A stretch of DNA of 64,000 nucleotides from contig NZ_JAJKFQ010000001.1 in NCBI RefSeq assembly GCF_020966635.1, positions 310,001 through 374,000 on the forward strand, read 5' to 3'. Below the pieces are notes generated by a model. The model worked only from the letters and a program-made list of their open reading frames with translations, had not been told where the DNA came from and did no database searches. Made by a program: the position numbers and the translations under genes. The DNA comes from Stieleria sp. JC731 (GTDB lineage: Bacteria; Planctomycetota; Planctomycetia; Pirellulales; Pirellulaceae). Shown here in pieces: positions 36,132-44,385 of the stretch. Within the stretch, counting starts at the first letter, position 1, and each line of letters begins with the position of its first letter.

Positions 36132-36619
36132 TGCGACAACCTGCTGAGCCCCCCGTCTTTTTGGTCGCCGAATCTGGCCGCCGCTGGCTTGATGCGGCCA
36201 GACGATTTGTTGGCCCATTTGCACACGCGGCGGCAGATGATCCGGTGTCCGATCGCGGCTCAGTTATCCGAGTTCAGGCGATTGAGCGGCAATTGGTCCG
36301 TTCCGCGATTGCTTCGGCGGGGGATTGTTTTGTGCTCTGGGAAGTTGACGCGACAAATTGCTCCACAATTGCACTTTCGATCGCACAAGTCTCCGTCAGT
36401 CATCATGATGTGATGCAATTCGTGGCGATTGATCGTTCGCAGCGTCCATGGTCGGCAAGTCAGCTCGCATCATTGATGGAGCTTGGCGTGACGATGTTGC
36501 TGCGGCGTCCGGAAGACTTGTCACTTTCGGCAAGATTGGTTCGTCGCAAAATCGCAAAAGCGGCGACTGACGGCACGAATTCCCTTCAAATGCATTCCAG
36601 TCCACACCCAGCGAAATGA
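36131..36619 (+). CDS. Unknown protein coupled to the NtrC-like regulator
   Basis: 162 aa, not recognised. Its start overlaps the stop of the regulator gene (TAATG at 36129-36133) and its end overlaps the start of the epimerase gene (ATGA at 36616-36619), so it is certainly translated with them. The sequence has alternating strand/helix segments (PPVFLVAESGRRWL, DCFVLWEVDA, VMQFVAIDRSQ, LGVTMLLRRPEDL) that faintly resemble a receiver-like or flavodoxin-like alpha/beta fold, but no phospho-acceptor Asp pattern can be defended. No signal peptide or membrane helix. It probably acts with the upstream regulator. Confidence 0.75.
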   Translation: MRQPAEPPVFLVAESGRRWLDAARRFVGPFAHAAADDPVSDRGSVIRVQAIERQLVRSAIASAGDCFVLWEVDATNCSTIALSIAQVSVSHHDVMQFVAIDRSQRPWSASQLASLMELGVTMLLRRPEDLSLSARLVRRKIAKAATDGTNSLQMHSSPHPAK

Positions 36620-37572
36620 AGATGAAGCTCAATCGACGTGACCTAATGGCAGCCGCCGGTGCCGCCACGCTTTCGGCGACCGCACTGAATAAGCCGACGT
36701 TTGCTGCCGAGCCCGTTTCAGGTGCAGGCCCAGTTGCTGTGCGTCCAAATCGGATTGCTGTTTCGACTTATTCTTACTGGCGTTACAGAGACGACAGTAA
36801 GTTGACGATCGCGAAGTGTATCGACTTGGCCGCCGAAGCCGGGTTCGACGGTGTCGAGATTCTGCACGTCCAAATGGAAGACACGTCACCTGGAACGCTG
36901 CAAAAAATCAAGCAGCGGGCTTTCGTCAACGGCTTGGACCTTTGTGGGTTTTCGACTCACCAGAGCTTCGTTTTTCCTGACGCTCAGAAGCGACAAGAGA
37001 ACATCCAGCACACGATCGATTGCATCGAGATGGCCTACGCGATGGGCATCCCGACGATTCGTATCAATACCGGACGTTGGGGAACCAGCAAAGATTTCGA
37101 TACGCTGATGGCGAACAAAGGTATCGAGCCACGACTGGACGGCTATACCGACGAAGACGCTTTCGGATGGGTTATCGATAGCATCGAAAAATGCTTGCCA
37201 GCGGCCGAACGATGTGGCGTCACGCTCGGCTTGGAAAACCACTGGGGCATCGGTCGCAACGCCGATGCCGTCGTACGGATCATTAATGAAATCGATTCGC
37301 CATGGCTGCAGGCGACGATGGACACCGGTAACTTTTTAGAAAACCAGTACGAACAATACGAGATGATGGCCCCTAAGGCAGTCTTCGTTCAAGCCAAGAC
37401 GTATTTCGGTGGCGGGACCTGGTACACGTTAGAGATCGACTACGACAAAGTGGCCAAGATCCTGAAAGCGGCCAACTACCAAGGTTACATCTCGCTTGAG
37501 TTCGAAGGCAAAGAAGCACACGAAACGGCGATCCCCAAAAGCCTTTCGATGCTTCGCAAAGCCTTTGCGTAG
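36616..37572 (+). CDS. Sugar phosphate isomerase/epimerase-like TIM-barrel protein, exported
   Basis: 318 aa. A twin-arginine-like leader (NRRDLMAAAG then a small hydrophobic run, cleavage near TFAAEP) precedes an AP-endonuclease-2/xylose-isomerase-like TIM barrel. Visible elements are IAVSTYSYWRY, EAGFDGVEILH, a GIPTIRINTG strand, GVTLGLENHWG with the family Glu, WLQATMDTGNF, and NYQGYISLEFEGKEAH near the end. Family members isomerise or epimerise sugars such as inosose, hydroxypyruvate or 3-keto sugars with a divalent metal. Planctomycetes export many. Translationally coupled to the previous gene by ATGA. The substrate is unknown. Confidence 0.9.
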   Translation: MKMKLNRRDLMAAAGAATLSATALNKPTFAAEPVSGAGPVAVRPNRIAVSTYSYWRYRDDSKLTIAKCIDLAAEAGFDGVEILHVQMEDTSPGTLQKIKQRAFVNGLDLCGFSTHQSFVFPDAQKRQENIQHTIDCIEMAYAMGIPTIRINTGRWGTSKDFDTLMANKGIEPRLDGYTDEDAFGWVIDSIEKCLPAAERCGVTLGLENHWGIGRNADAVVRIINEIDSPWLQATMDTGNFLENQYEQYEMMAPKAVFVQAKTYFGGGTWYTLEIDYDKVAKILKAANYQGYISLEFEGKEAHETAIPKSLSMLRKAFA

Positions 37573-37582
37573 GTTCTTGCGA

Positions 37583-38707
37583 TCAGTATCGCCACTGTAA
37601 CATCCCGCCCGTTGCGCCGCTTTCGGTAACGTAGGGATGAATGTAAACGTTGTTGCTGACCGCATCGGTTCGCTCGATGGCGGTAGCGGCAACGTAGGCT
37701 AGCCACCAACCCAATGCGACTTGTGATGGGTAATGGGCTTCATCGTTGACTCGGGAGATCGGCCCTAACAGCGATCCGGCATAGAGGATCGTTTTCAAGT
37801 CGCGACGGTCGGTCATCTTCGCCGCATTGATAAACGGTAATGCCGACATGAATGCATGACCGCTAACGCCGTTATTGTCATTGAATGGTTGCCAATGCGA
37901 AGCGTGTCGATCTTCATTCGGCCGAGATCCACCCGTCAATCGTTGCGCGACAATCAGCGGAGGGGCACCAACCAAGAACGATCTCAGCGTTCTTTTGCCC
38001 CAGCGCCCAGTGGTCTGCATCACAGCAGAGTCGTCGAACACCTCACCGGCCAACCAAGCGGCACCGAAGATCGGTAGCGTGTAGAGCCCATTTCCAAGCT
38101 CTTTGCTGGAATGCAGGCCTTCGAACCAGTCATCGCTGGTCGCACCACGGACGCTGGCTTGAAAATGGTCTTGAATCTGTTGGTCCAGCGTCGTGTTTGC
38201 GATCGCCGCTCCGATCAATGCTCCGCCCGCGACCAGTTTCAATGTTTCAAGGTCGTAGTAATTCAAGTAATCCAGTTGGACTTCTTTCCAAAGGCTGGTC
38301 TGATTGTTCGAAAGTTCTCGCTCAAGCTTTGCACGTCGGCGCAGCAATGGGTGGTCGAAAAACTGATGGCGAAAGGATTCTCTTTCCGTCATCACGTTGG
38401 GAATGGGCAAAGTCCGATCGGGACTCGTCTTGTCGCTCGCCGTATTGGCGAAGCCTTGATCGTCATCCGGCCATTGCATCGAAGCGGTGATCAATCTGAT
38501 TGACGGATCCGCAGTCGGGTTGTTGATCCAGGAGGGTGGATCCTGCCAACGGCTACGCGCGGATTGGGGCGTTGTGAAGCCGGTTTCCGGTTCGGTGGCA
38601 AAACAACGAAATGTTTGGACTGGTGCTACGCAGGTCGCGATCAAAATCAGAACGTGTTTAACGATGGTGGCTAGTGGTGATGAAGCAGCGGGCAGGTGCC
38701 GTGTCAT
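37583..38707 (-). CDS. PAP2-like phosphatase family protein with altered active-site motifs
   Basis: 374 aa with a leader-like hydrophobic N-terminus (about 14-38). The PAP2 region is C-terminal (about 225-355). Motif 1 reads QRLTGGSRP, with Gln where K-x6-RP has Lys. Motif 2 VSGHAFMS keeps Ser-Gly-His. Motif 3 SRVNDEAHYPSQ keeps SR and the nucleophile His, but has Gln in place of the final Asp. The core catalytic His residues are thus kept while two charged positions are changed, so activity is uncertain. It would act on lipid phosphates or undecaprenyl pyrophosphate at the envelope. The start lies 39 nt from a candidate BlaI-type operator (38746-38763). Convergent with the epimerase gene, 10 nt apart. 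Confidence 0.85.
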   Translation of the reverse strand: MTRHLPAASSPLATIVKHVLILIATCVAPVQTFRCFATEPETGFTTPQSARSRWQDPPSWINNPTADPSIRLITASMQWPDDDQGFANTASDKTSPDRTLPIPNVMTERESFRHQFFDHPLLRRRAKLERELSNNQTSLWKEVQLDYLNYYDLETLKLVAGGALIGAAIANTTLDQQIQDHFQASVRGATSDDWFEGLHSSKELGNGLYTLPIFGAAWLAGEVFDDSAVMQTTGRWGKRTLRSFLVGAPPLIVAQRLTGGSRPNEDRHASHWQPFNDNNGVSGHAFMSALPFINAAKMTDRRDLKTILYAGSLLGPISRVNDEAHYPSQVALGWWLAYVAATAIERTDAVSNNVYIHPYVTESGATGGMLQWRY

Positions 38708-38745
38708 AAGTCAATCCGAGCAAGTGAAACGAGGACGGACATGAC

Positions 38746-38763
38746 TTACTAAACGATTAGTAA
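38746..38763. promoter_or_regulatory. Candidate BlaI-type operator (TTACTA-N6-TAGTAA), copy 1
   Basis: A palindrome TTACTAA-acga-TTAGTAA (7-bp arms) lies between the divergent PAP2-like (starts 38707) and DUF1559 (starts 38955) genes. The same TTACTA-N6-TAGTAA pattern occurs at 41625-41642. BlaI/MecI-family repressors bind short inverted repeats of this general size (family knowledge), and a BlaI-type gene lies between the two sites. It may control one or both divergent genes. Confidence 0.5.
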
Positions 38764-38954
38764 AAAAGGCAACGCCGTTTCATCGGTTCGGAGCAAATGG
38801 GGCTGGATAGAAGGGGGTTTTGGCAGCAGAATCCAACAGTGGTTGGGCGTTTGAGCTGGAAAACACGGTAAAAACTGGCGTTGGTGAAAAACTAAAAGAT
38901 TCGTATATTGTGCGGCTTGGAAGACAAGGAAGTCACTGGAATTGGCTGAGCACG

Positions 38955-39893
38955 ATGCCGCTTCGATCGCAACATCACCGTACGTATGGGAACTGTGCGT
39001 ATGCATGCATTCGACGAACGCGCGAAGGCTTGACCGTGCTGGAGTTGATGGTCTCTGTAGCGATCATCGCAGGCGTTTTGGCGATCTTTTTGCCTGCCAT
39101 TGGTGCGGCTCGCGAAACGGCCCGGCATACGCAATGTTCTAGCCATCTACGAGAAATCGGCATCGCGCTTCACAACCATCATGATGCGAAGCGTTGCCTT
39201 CCCGCGGGTTGGACCTTTGACCCCAGCGCGTCATCCGCTTTCGGTTGGACGGTGCCGCTTCTACCTTTTCTGGAGCAGTCGTCTATCGCATCGCGCATCG
39301 ATATGAAGGCGTCTCTCGCAGCAGCAAAGCACGGCATCGCTCGGCAGACATCATTGCCGCTAATGCTATGCCCGTCTGACATCGCCGACCCGATGTTTAC
39401 CCTGTACGCCGAAGACGAGGACGAAGAAGAAAGCGGATCCTATGCGTCTGGGCATCCGTTTATCTCGCAAAACGAAAGCGAGCCGCTGATGCGTTTGCCG
39501 ACCGCAAATTACGTTGGCGTTTTTGGAACGATGGAGTCGGATGATGAAATCCCAGCTCCGATCGGCGATGGCGCGTTCCTCGAAAATCGCGTCGTTCGAT
39601 TTCGAGACATTCAGCGTGGATTATCACGCACGATGATCGTCGGTGAACGCACGATGGCGCAAGTTCCATCGACATGGCTTGGCGTTAGCTTGGCAGGCGA
39701 AGACGCCGCCGCACGCCTAGTCGGTTCCGCGCTCGAGGGCGTTAATCATCCGCTTGCAGACGAGTCGGACTTTTCCAGTCGGCATCCGGGCGGAGCGAAT
39801 TTTTTATGGGGTGACGGCCATGTTTCCTTCATCTCCGAAAGCATCGACCTGGATGAATACCATCGCTCCGTTCAAATCCATCGACGGGACTGA
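38955..39893 (+). CDS. DUF1559 protein with prepilin-type N-terminus
   Basis: 312 aa from the ATG at 38955. The frame is open from a TTG at 38820 but that extension has no features. The N-terminus has a type IV prepilin-like signal: REG followed by LTVLELMVSVAIIAGVLAIFLPAIG, with Glu at +5. The body is a DUF1559 (SBP_bac_10) domain: CSSHLREIGIALHNHHDAKRCLPAGW and the near-terminal SRHPGGANFLWGDGHVSFI, both family hallmarks. DUF1559 proteins are hugely expanded in planctomycetes and are thought to be pseudopilin-like surface or envelope components. An acidic Glu/Asp run (about 155-165) is unusual. Located just downstream of a candidate operator. Confidence 0.92.
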   Translation: MPLRSQHHRTYGNCAYACIRRTREGLTVLELMVSVAIIAGVLAIFLPAIGAARETARHTQCSSHLREIGIALHNHHDAKRCLPAGWTFDPSASSAFGWTVPLLPFLEQSSIASRIDMKASLAAAKHGIARQTSLPLMLCPSDIADPMFTLYAEDEDEEESGSYASGHPFISQNESEPLMRLPTANYVGVFGTMESDDEIPAPIGDGAFLENRVVRFRDIQRGLSRTMIVGERTMAQVPSTWLGVSLAGEDAAARLVGSALEGVNHPLADESDFSSRHPGGANFLWGDGHVSFISESIDLDEYHRSVQIHRRD

Positions 39894-39947
39894 GCGGGCG
39901 ATTGAAGCCACCTTTATTCTTATCGTTAAAGCTGTGAATTAAGTTTT

Positions 39948-40334
39948 ATGCCACGTTCTTCAAAAAGCTCGATCGAACTGACCAAATGCGAAGCAGAGGT
40001 CATGGATGTCGTATGGACAAAAGGCAGCGTGACAGTCAACGATGTTGTCGACACCATCAAACGTGATTTGGCCTACACCACGGTGATGACGACGATCAAA
40101 ATTTTGGAAGAAAAACAGATCGTCTGCCGCGGCGAAAAAATCGGCCGAGCGTACACGTACTTCGCCAATGTCTCTCGCGATCAAGTTCAGCAAGGGATGA
40201 TTAAGTCGCTCGCTGATCGACTTTTTGGTGGCTCGACAAAGTCTTTGGTGCTCAGCCTGCTCGAATCCGAAACGATCTCGGACGACGACATTCAAGCGGT
40301 GCGAGAAGCCGCCGCAAAGCTAGGCGACGAATGA
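39948..40334 (+). CDS. BlaI/MecI/CopY family transcriptional repressor
   Basis: 128 aa winged-helix repressor: ELTKCEAEVMDVVWTKGSVTVNDVV at the N-terminus, AYTTVMTTIKILEEKQIVCRGEKIGRAYTY as the recognition helix and wing, and a C-terminal dimerisation helix region. In beta-lactamase systems BlaI is cleaved after BlaR1 activation. The next gene overlaps by 4 nt (ATGA) and encodes the matching M56 membrane peptidase, so this is a BlaI-BlaR1-type pair. No beta-lactamase is nearby. The likely targets are the neighbouring genes carrying TTACTA-N6-TAGTAA palindromes. No such site is visible directly before this gene. Confidence 0.95.
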   Translation: MPRSSKSSIELTKCEAEVMDVVWTKGSVTVNDVVDTIKRDLAYTTVMTTIKILEEKQIVCRGEKIGRAYTYFANVSRDQVQQGMIKSLADRLFGGSTKSLVLSLLESETISDDDIQAVREAAAKLGDE

Positions 40335-41443
40335 TGGATCAGTATCTCGCATTCGAAATCGCAAGTTCACTAACAACGCAGATCGCCTGCGTCGTTGCGG
40401 TGACATTCGCACTAAGGCGTTGGGTTGACGATTCGCAAGGCAACTGTCGGCTTTGGACGATTTGCTTCTTGGTGATTATCGGGATGCTCTTTTCCGGATT
40501 GAGTCTGCCCCACCGACGACTGTTCGATTTTCCTTTCCAAGTCAATCGTTCAACAATGTCGACGTTTTTGATTTGGAAAAGCCGTCTGGCTGTCACGTTG
40601 TTATCGATTTGGGGCGTCGGTGTCCTGCTGACACTCTTGATGAAGACAACGCAGCTCCTACGGCTCGTTTCCTTTTTGCGGAACCGTTGTCATGCGATTG
40701 ACATGAATCAGCTGTTTGCCGATTTGGATCTTGCTTGTGTCGATGATCCGCAATTGTCGGTGCTCATTTCCGCCGAAATCAATGGGCCATTCTGTTGGCA
40801 GCTTCATCGCCCTGTGATCGTGCTGCCAGAGCAGCTCATGGCACATGACAAATCCACCGTTCGCAACGTGGTGCTTCACGAACTGGAGCATTTGCAAACA
40901 CAGCATCCGATGCAGCATTTCTTGCAAGGCGTCTGTTCCGTCTTGTTCTGGTTCCACCCTGCAGTTCGCTTGGCAGCTAAAGAAGCTGAGTTAACGCGTG
41001 AGTTTTTGTGCGACGAAGCTGTGTCCAATAGCATCGGCAGTTTCAGTCGCTACTTGCAAACACTGGCGACGGTTGCCGAGTTCAGCCGTAACCCTTCGTG
41101 CACGCAAGTGACTCGCGGAACACTGGGGTTTGGTGATTCGAAAAGTAGCCTGATTCGGCGAAGTGATCGACTCGTGAAATTGGCAACCGCTTCGTCCAAG
41201 TTGACGCAGTGGCGAGCCGGTCGTTGGCGATCGTCGATCGCTAGTGTCGGCTTGGTTATCGCGGCACTGCTGATTCACCAAGTTTGGCTTCCAACCAACG
41301 TACTTGCTTCGAGTCGCAGTCAGTGGTCGCCTTGGCCATCCTGGACCGCCAATGCTTTGCATCAGGCCGATATCCAAGTCCGTGATTTCGAAGCGTTTGA
41401 CGAACGTGTTCAACTGCACGAATGGTTGTGCGACGAGCACTAA
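40331..41443 (+). CDS. M56 family membrane metallopeptidase (BlaR1-like, no sensor domain)
   Basis: 370 aa. Several membrane helices surround a cytoplasmic zinc-protease domain with H183-E-L-E-H187 and the downstream EFLCDEAV, matching the M56 third ligand/CDE region. The C-terminal part after the final helix (about 305-325) is only about 50 residues, so the penicillin-binding sensor domain of BlaR1 is missing. The signal it responds to must differ from beta-lactams. It should cleave or inactivate the BlaI-type protein encoded just upstream, with which it is translationally coupled. Confidence 0.92.
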   Translation: MMDQYLAFEIASSLTTQIACVVAVTFALRRWVDDSQGNCRLWTICFLVIIGMLFSGLSLPHRRLFDFPFQVNRSTMSTFLIWKSRLAVTLLSIWGVGVLLTLLMKTTQLLRLVSFLRNRCHAIDMNQLFADLDLACVDDPQLSVLISAEINGPFCWQLHRPVIVLPEQLMAHDKSTVRNVVLHELEHLQTQHPMQHFLQGVCSVLFWFHPAVRLAAKEAELTREFLCDEAVSNSIGSFSRYLQTLATVAEFSRNPSCTQVTRGTLGFGDSKSSLIRRSDRLVKLATASSKLTQWRAGRWRSSIASVGLVIAALLIHQVWLPTNVLASSRSQWSPWPSWTANALHQADIQVRDFEAFDERVQLHEWLCDEH

Positions 41444-41453
41444 GCAGGTGCTG

Positions 41454-41544
41454 ATTTTCGGGTTTGTTCTCTCATCGAGTTGCCTTCCACTCTGAAAACC
41501 CCACGGTAAAGAACGCCACCTCCACGGAGTGAAGGGCGACAATA
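41454..41544 (+). repeat. Dispersed ~90-bp repeat, copy B
   Basis: Starts 10 nt after the M56 gene stop, the same spacing as copy A after the sigma gene. It aligns with copy A (4151-4238) and with the reverse complement of copy C (63159-63249). Its 3' part, GGAGTGAAGGGCGACAAT, is identical to copy C. GTTCT at the 5' side can pair with AGAAC in the 3' half, suggesting a hairpin. Confidence 0.72.
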
Positions 41545-41622
41545 GAGAACCAACATGCTTTCTCGACAGCCGTCGTCAAGTCTGGGCAAGTAGAACACGC
41601 CGGAGTCCATCGTGGCCGGCTT

Positions 41623-41644
41623 AATTACTAATTGGGTAGTAATT
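41623..41644. promoter_or_regulatory. Candidate BlaI-type operator, copy 2
   Basis: AATTACTA-attggg-TAGTAATT is a perfect 8-bp inverted repeat with a 6-nt spacer, sharing TTACTA-N6-TAGTAA with 38746-38763. It lies 94 nt upstream of the GT2-GT39 fusion gene. A further half-site AATTACTA is at 41691-41698 after a similar GGCT.AATTACTAA context. The gene for the BlaI-type regulator ends 1.3 kb upstream. Confidence 0.55.
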
Positions 41645-41737
41645 GGTGTTGTGCCAACTTATTGGGTGTTTCTAGTATCCCGATCGGCTGAATTACTAAA
41701 GATGCCGTAGAACAACACGCAGAGACAGCAAGCAGGG

Positions 41738-44233
41738 ATGCAAGTGACACAGCGTCAATTGAATCAGGCAAGCGAATCAATTTCTTTGATCTTGCCGGCT
41801 TACAACGAAGAGGCGGTGATCGCGACCGCGATTTCAGAAGCGGTGACCGCGCTTCAAAAGTTAACAACGCACTACGAAATCATCGTTGTCGATGACGGAA
41901 GTTCGGATCGAACCGCAGCGATCGTTGAAGAACATGCACAGCGGAATTCCTCTGTTCGGCTTGTACGGCATTCTCCCAATCGCGGCTACGGCGCGGCAAT
42001 CCGTTCCGGCTTTGCCGTCGCCACTTGTGATTTTGTTGCCTTCACAGATGCAGATTGCCAATTTGATCTGAACGAGTTGGATCGATTGCTTTTTCTTTCC
42101 CGCGACTATGACGTCGTCTGTGGCTATCGAATTGACCGGCAGGACAGCTTTTTAAGATGCTTCTATTCCAAGGTCTATAACGTCTTGGTGCGTTGTTTGC
42201 TTGGGACCGAAGTGCGTGACATTGATTGTGCGCTGAAACTCTTTCGCCGAGATGTTGTTAAAGATCTGGAAATCACCGGGAACGGTTTTCTTGTGAATGC
42301 CGAAATCTTGGTCGAAGCCAAACGAAAGGGCTGTTCGGTTGTTGAAGTCGGCGTCACTCATCGCCCGAGGACGGCTGGGGAGAGCACCGTATCGATCAAA
42401 CACATTCCACAAGTGTTGACGCAGCTATTGCGATACTGGTGGAACCGGGTGCAGTTTCCCGCGATGGAGTCTTTGCCCTCGCAAGTGTCGCGACTTAGCA
42501 TTTCTGATTCGGGGCAACTTCGGTTGGTCGGATTGCAAATCCTTTTACTCGTCTTTGCCACGCTACTAGTGACGACGAATCTTGGGTATCCCTTGATCGA
42601 TCGAGATGAGACTCGATATGCAGAGATACCGCGCGAGATGATCGGTACCGGCAATTGGGTTTTGCCGCAGCTGAATTTTCGAACCTACTATGACAAGCCA
42701 CCGCTGACTTATTGGCTTTGTGCGATATCGTACAAATGCTTTGGTGTCAGTGAATCGTCTGCTCGGCTTGTCCCTGCGGCGGCGGCGTTGCTGACTTTAG
42801 CAATGACGATGGCGTTCGCTTCGAGAGTGTTCGATAGGCGAGTGGGACTGTCGACCGGAATCGTGCTGTTTCTATCTGCAGGATTCTTGTTTAGCAGTCG
42901 GTATCTGTTGCTCGATGGTGTCCTGACAGCGTTTGTTGCCGGTGCGATGTTCACAGCGTATGAAGCGATAAGCCCGAGTTCTCGTTCGGCGACAATCCGT
43001 TGGATCTGGTGGACGCTATCGGCAGTGATGACCGGTCTGGCCTTTTTGACGAAAGGACCTGTGGTGTTGGTGTTGGGGGCGCCTTGCTTGTTGGCGTATT
43101 GCTGGATTTCTGAATCTTGTCAAAAACCAACGCGATGGCAGGTCGCATGGTTCGGATTGGTTGCGGCCACGATCACGTTGCCCTGGTTTGTGCTGGTTCA
43201 TCGACAAGATCCGAATTTCTTGATGGAGTTCTTTTACAAGCACAATGTCGCGCGTTTTGCAGGCGCCTTTCATGAAAAACCGATTTGGTTCTTTATTCCT
43301 GTGCTGCTGATTGCTGGTCATCCTTGGTCGTTCCTAACCGTCCCCTACATCCGTTTCCTTTTGGGACGGGATAAGCATCAGAGGAATCATCGTCCACAAG
43401 CCCTAGGATTCGTTTGCCTTTGGGCGGTATGGACGTTCGCGTTCTTTTCGATATCGAAGTGCAAATTGCCGACCTACTTGCTACCTGCGGCACCAGCGTT
43501 CGCGATGATGATGGGGCATTTCATGTCAGCGATTGTTCAGAAGTCAGCGACGAATGAGTCACAGGCGAACGAGTCACAGGGAAGGGCGAAGATGATGATC
43601 GCCCGTGTTTGGTCGCCACGTGCGGCCTTGCTGACGACTTGTTTTGTCGGAATCGGTTTTGCAACCTTTCAGTGGATCACCGCGAGTCAAGAATCAATGG
43701 TCTTGGCGGGTTGGCTTTTCGTTTGGGCCGCAATGATCGTGTTCACGATGCAGTCCATCGTTCGTGGATCGATGCTGCGGTACGAATGGCCAATGGTTGG
43801 CGTCACAACGCTCGTTCTAGCGACCATGGTGTTTCATCAATCGCTTCCGGCTTACAGCTATCAGCAAACGCTGTTGGCAAAGTCATCGACATTTTCGAAG
43901 CCATTGCTAAGCACACCTGATGTTCCGATCGCAACTGTCAGTCATGAGTTTTCAGAAGTGCCGTTTTATCTGAAACGCAGCGACGTCGAAAACTATTCCG
44001 ATGTGACAGACGAGAGGTTGAAATCGTTTGTGCTACGATCCGAGCGATGCTACATGATCGTCAAACAGTCGGTCGATGAAAACGAGTTGGCTCAAAGCAT
44101 GCCGGTCGGGACACGAATCACCAAGATCGCTCAGCAAGGGACTTCACAGTTGTTTGACGTGATGGTTCCCGAGACCGCATTTCGGCTTGTGTCAAAGCAA
44201 GGCAATGAAGACAGCGACCGCACAATGCAATAG
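41738..44233 (+). CDS. Fused GT2 glycosyltransferase and GT39/ArnT-like mannosyltransferase
   Basis: 831 aa. Residues about 15-235 form a GT2 (DPM1-like) domain: ISLILPAYNEE, EIIVVDDGSSDRT, a TDADCQFDLNEL metal-binding box and the RPRTAGESTVS end typical of dolichyl/polyprenyl-phosphate sugar synthases. From about 265 the protein is a multi-helix GT39/PMT/ArnT-like membrane transferase: the first loop holds DRDETRYAEIPREM (catalytic acidic pair), followed by YYDKPPLTYW and about ten helices. Polyprenyl-P-sugar synthesis and its use by a GT-C enzyme would be joined in one chain. The likely target is lipid A, an exported protein or another envelope glycan. Probably regulated by the BlaI-type operator at 41623. 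Confidence 0.93.
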   Translation: MQVTQRQLNQASESISLILPAYNEEAVIATAISEAVTALQKLTTHYEIIVVDDGSSDRTAAIVEEHAQRNSSVRLVRHSPNRGYGAAIRSGFAVATCDFVAFTDADCQFDLNELDRLLFLSRDYDVVCGYRIDRQDSFLRCFYSKVYNVLVRCLLGTEVRDIDCALKLFRRDVVKDLEITGNGFLVNAEILVEAKRKGCSVVEVGVTHRPRTAGESTVSIKHIPQVLTQLLRYWWNRVQFPAMESLPSQVSRLSISDSGQLRLVGLQILLLVFATLLVTTNLGYPLIDRDETRYAEIPREMIGTGNWVLPQLNFRTYYDKPPLTYWLCAISYKCFGVSESSARLVPAAAALLTLAMTMAFASRVFDRRVGLSTGIVLFLSAGFLFSSRYLLLDGVLTAFVAGAMFTAYEAISPSSRSATIRWIWWTLSAVMTGLAFLTKGPVVLVLGAPCLLAYCWISESCQKPTRWQVAWFGLVAATITLPWFVLVHRQDPNFLMEFFYKHNVARFAGAFHEKPIWFFIPVLLIAGHPWSFLTVPYIRFLLGRDKHQRNHRPQALGFVCLWAVWTFAFFSISKCKLPTYLLPAAPAFAMMMGHFMSAIVQKSATNESQANESQGRAKMMIARVWSPRAALLTTCFVGIGFATFQWITASQESMVLAGWLFVWAAMIVFTMQSIVRGSMLRYEWPMVGVTTLVLATMVFHQSLPAYSYQQTLLAKSSTFSKPLLSTPDVPIATVSHEFSEVPFYLKRSDVENYSDVTDERLKSFVLRSERCYMIVKQSVDENELAQSMPVGTRITKIAQQGTSQLFDVMVPETAFRLVSKQGNEDSDRTMQ

Positions 44234-44347
44234 TGAGATCGCGAGTCTTCGGCGGCTAGGCAAGAGGTCGCAATGGTGGTGATCTCCGAACTGAATCGCA
44301 TCGAATTCAGATCGCAAGGTAACTCTATAGCGGTGCGACAATTTTGA

Positions 44348-44376
44348 TTGACATGAACGTTTTGGAAATCTAGACT
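44348..44376 (+). promoter_or_regulatory. Sigma-70-like promoter for the small exported protein gene
   Basis: TTGACA (44348-44353), exactly 17 nt, then TAGACT (44371-44376). The -35 box matches consensus fully and the -10 matches in four of six positions. Transcription would start near 44383, only a few bases before the ATG at 44386, implying a leaderless or nearly leaderless mRNA. Confidence 0.5.
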
Positions 44377-44385
44377 GCCTTCTCT

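Noticed and set aside
40331-41443. Beta-lactam resistance locus
   Set aside because: The M56 protein lacks the penicillin-binding sensor domain and no beta-lactamase gene is nearby, so the pair is a general BlaI/BlaR1-type regulator.
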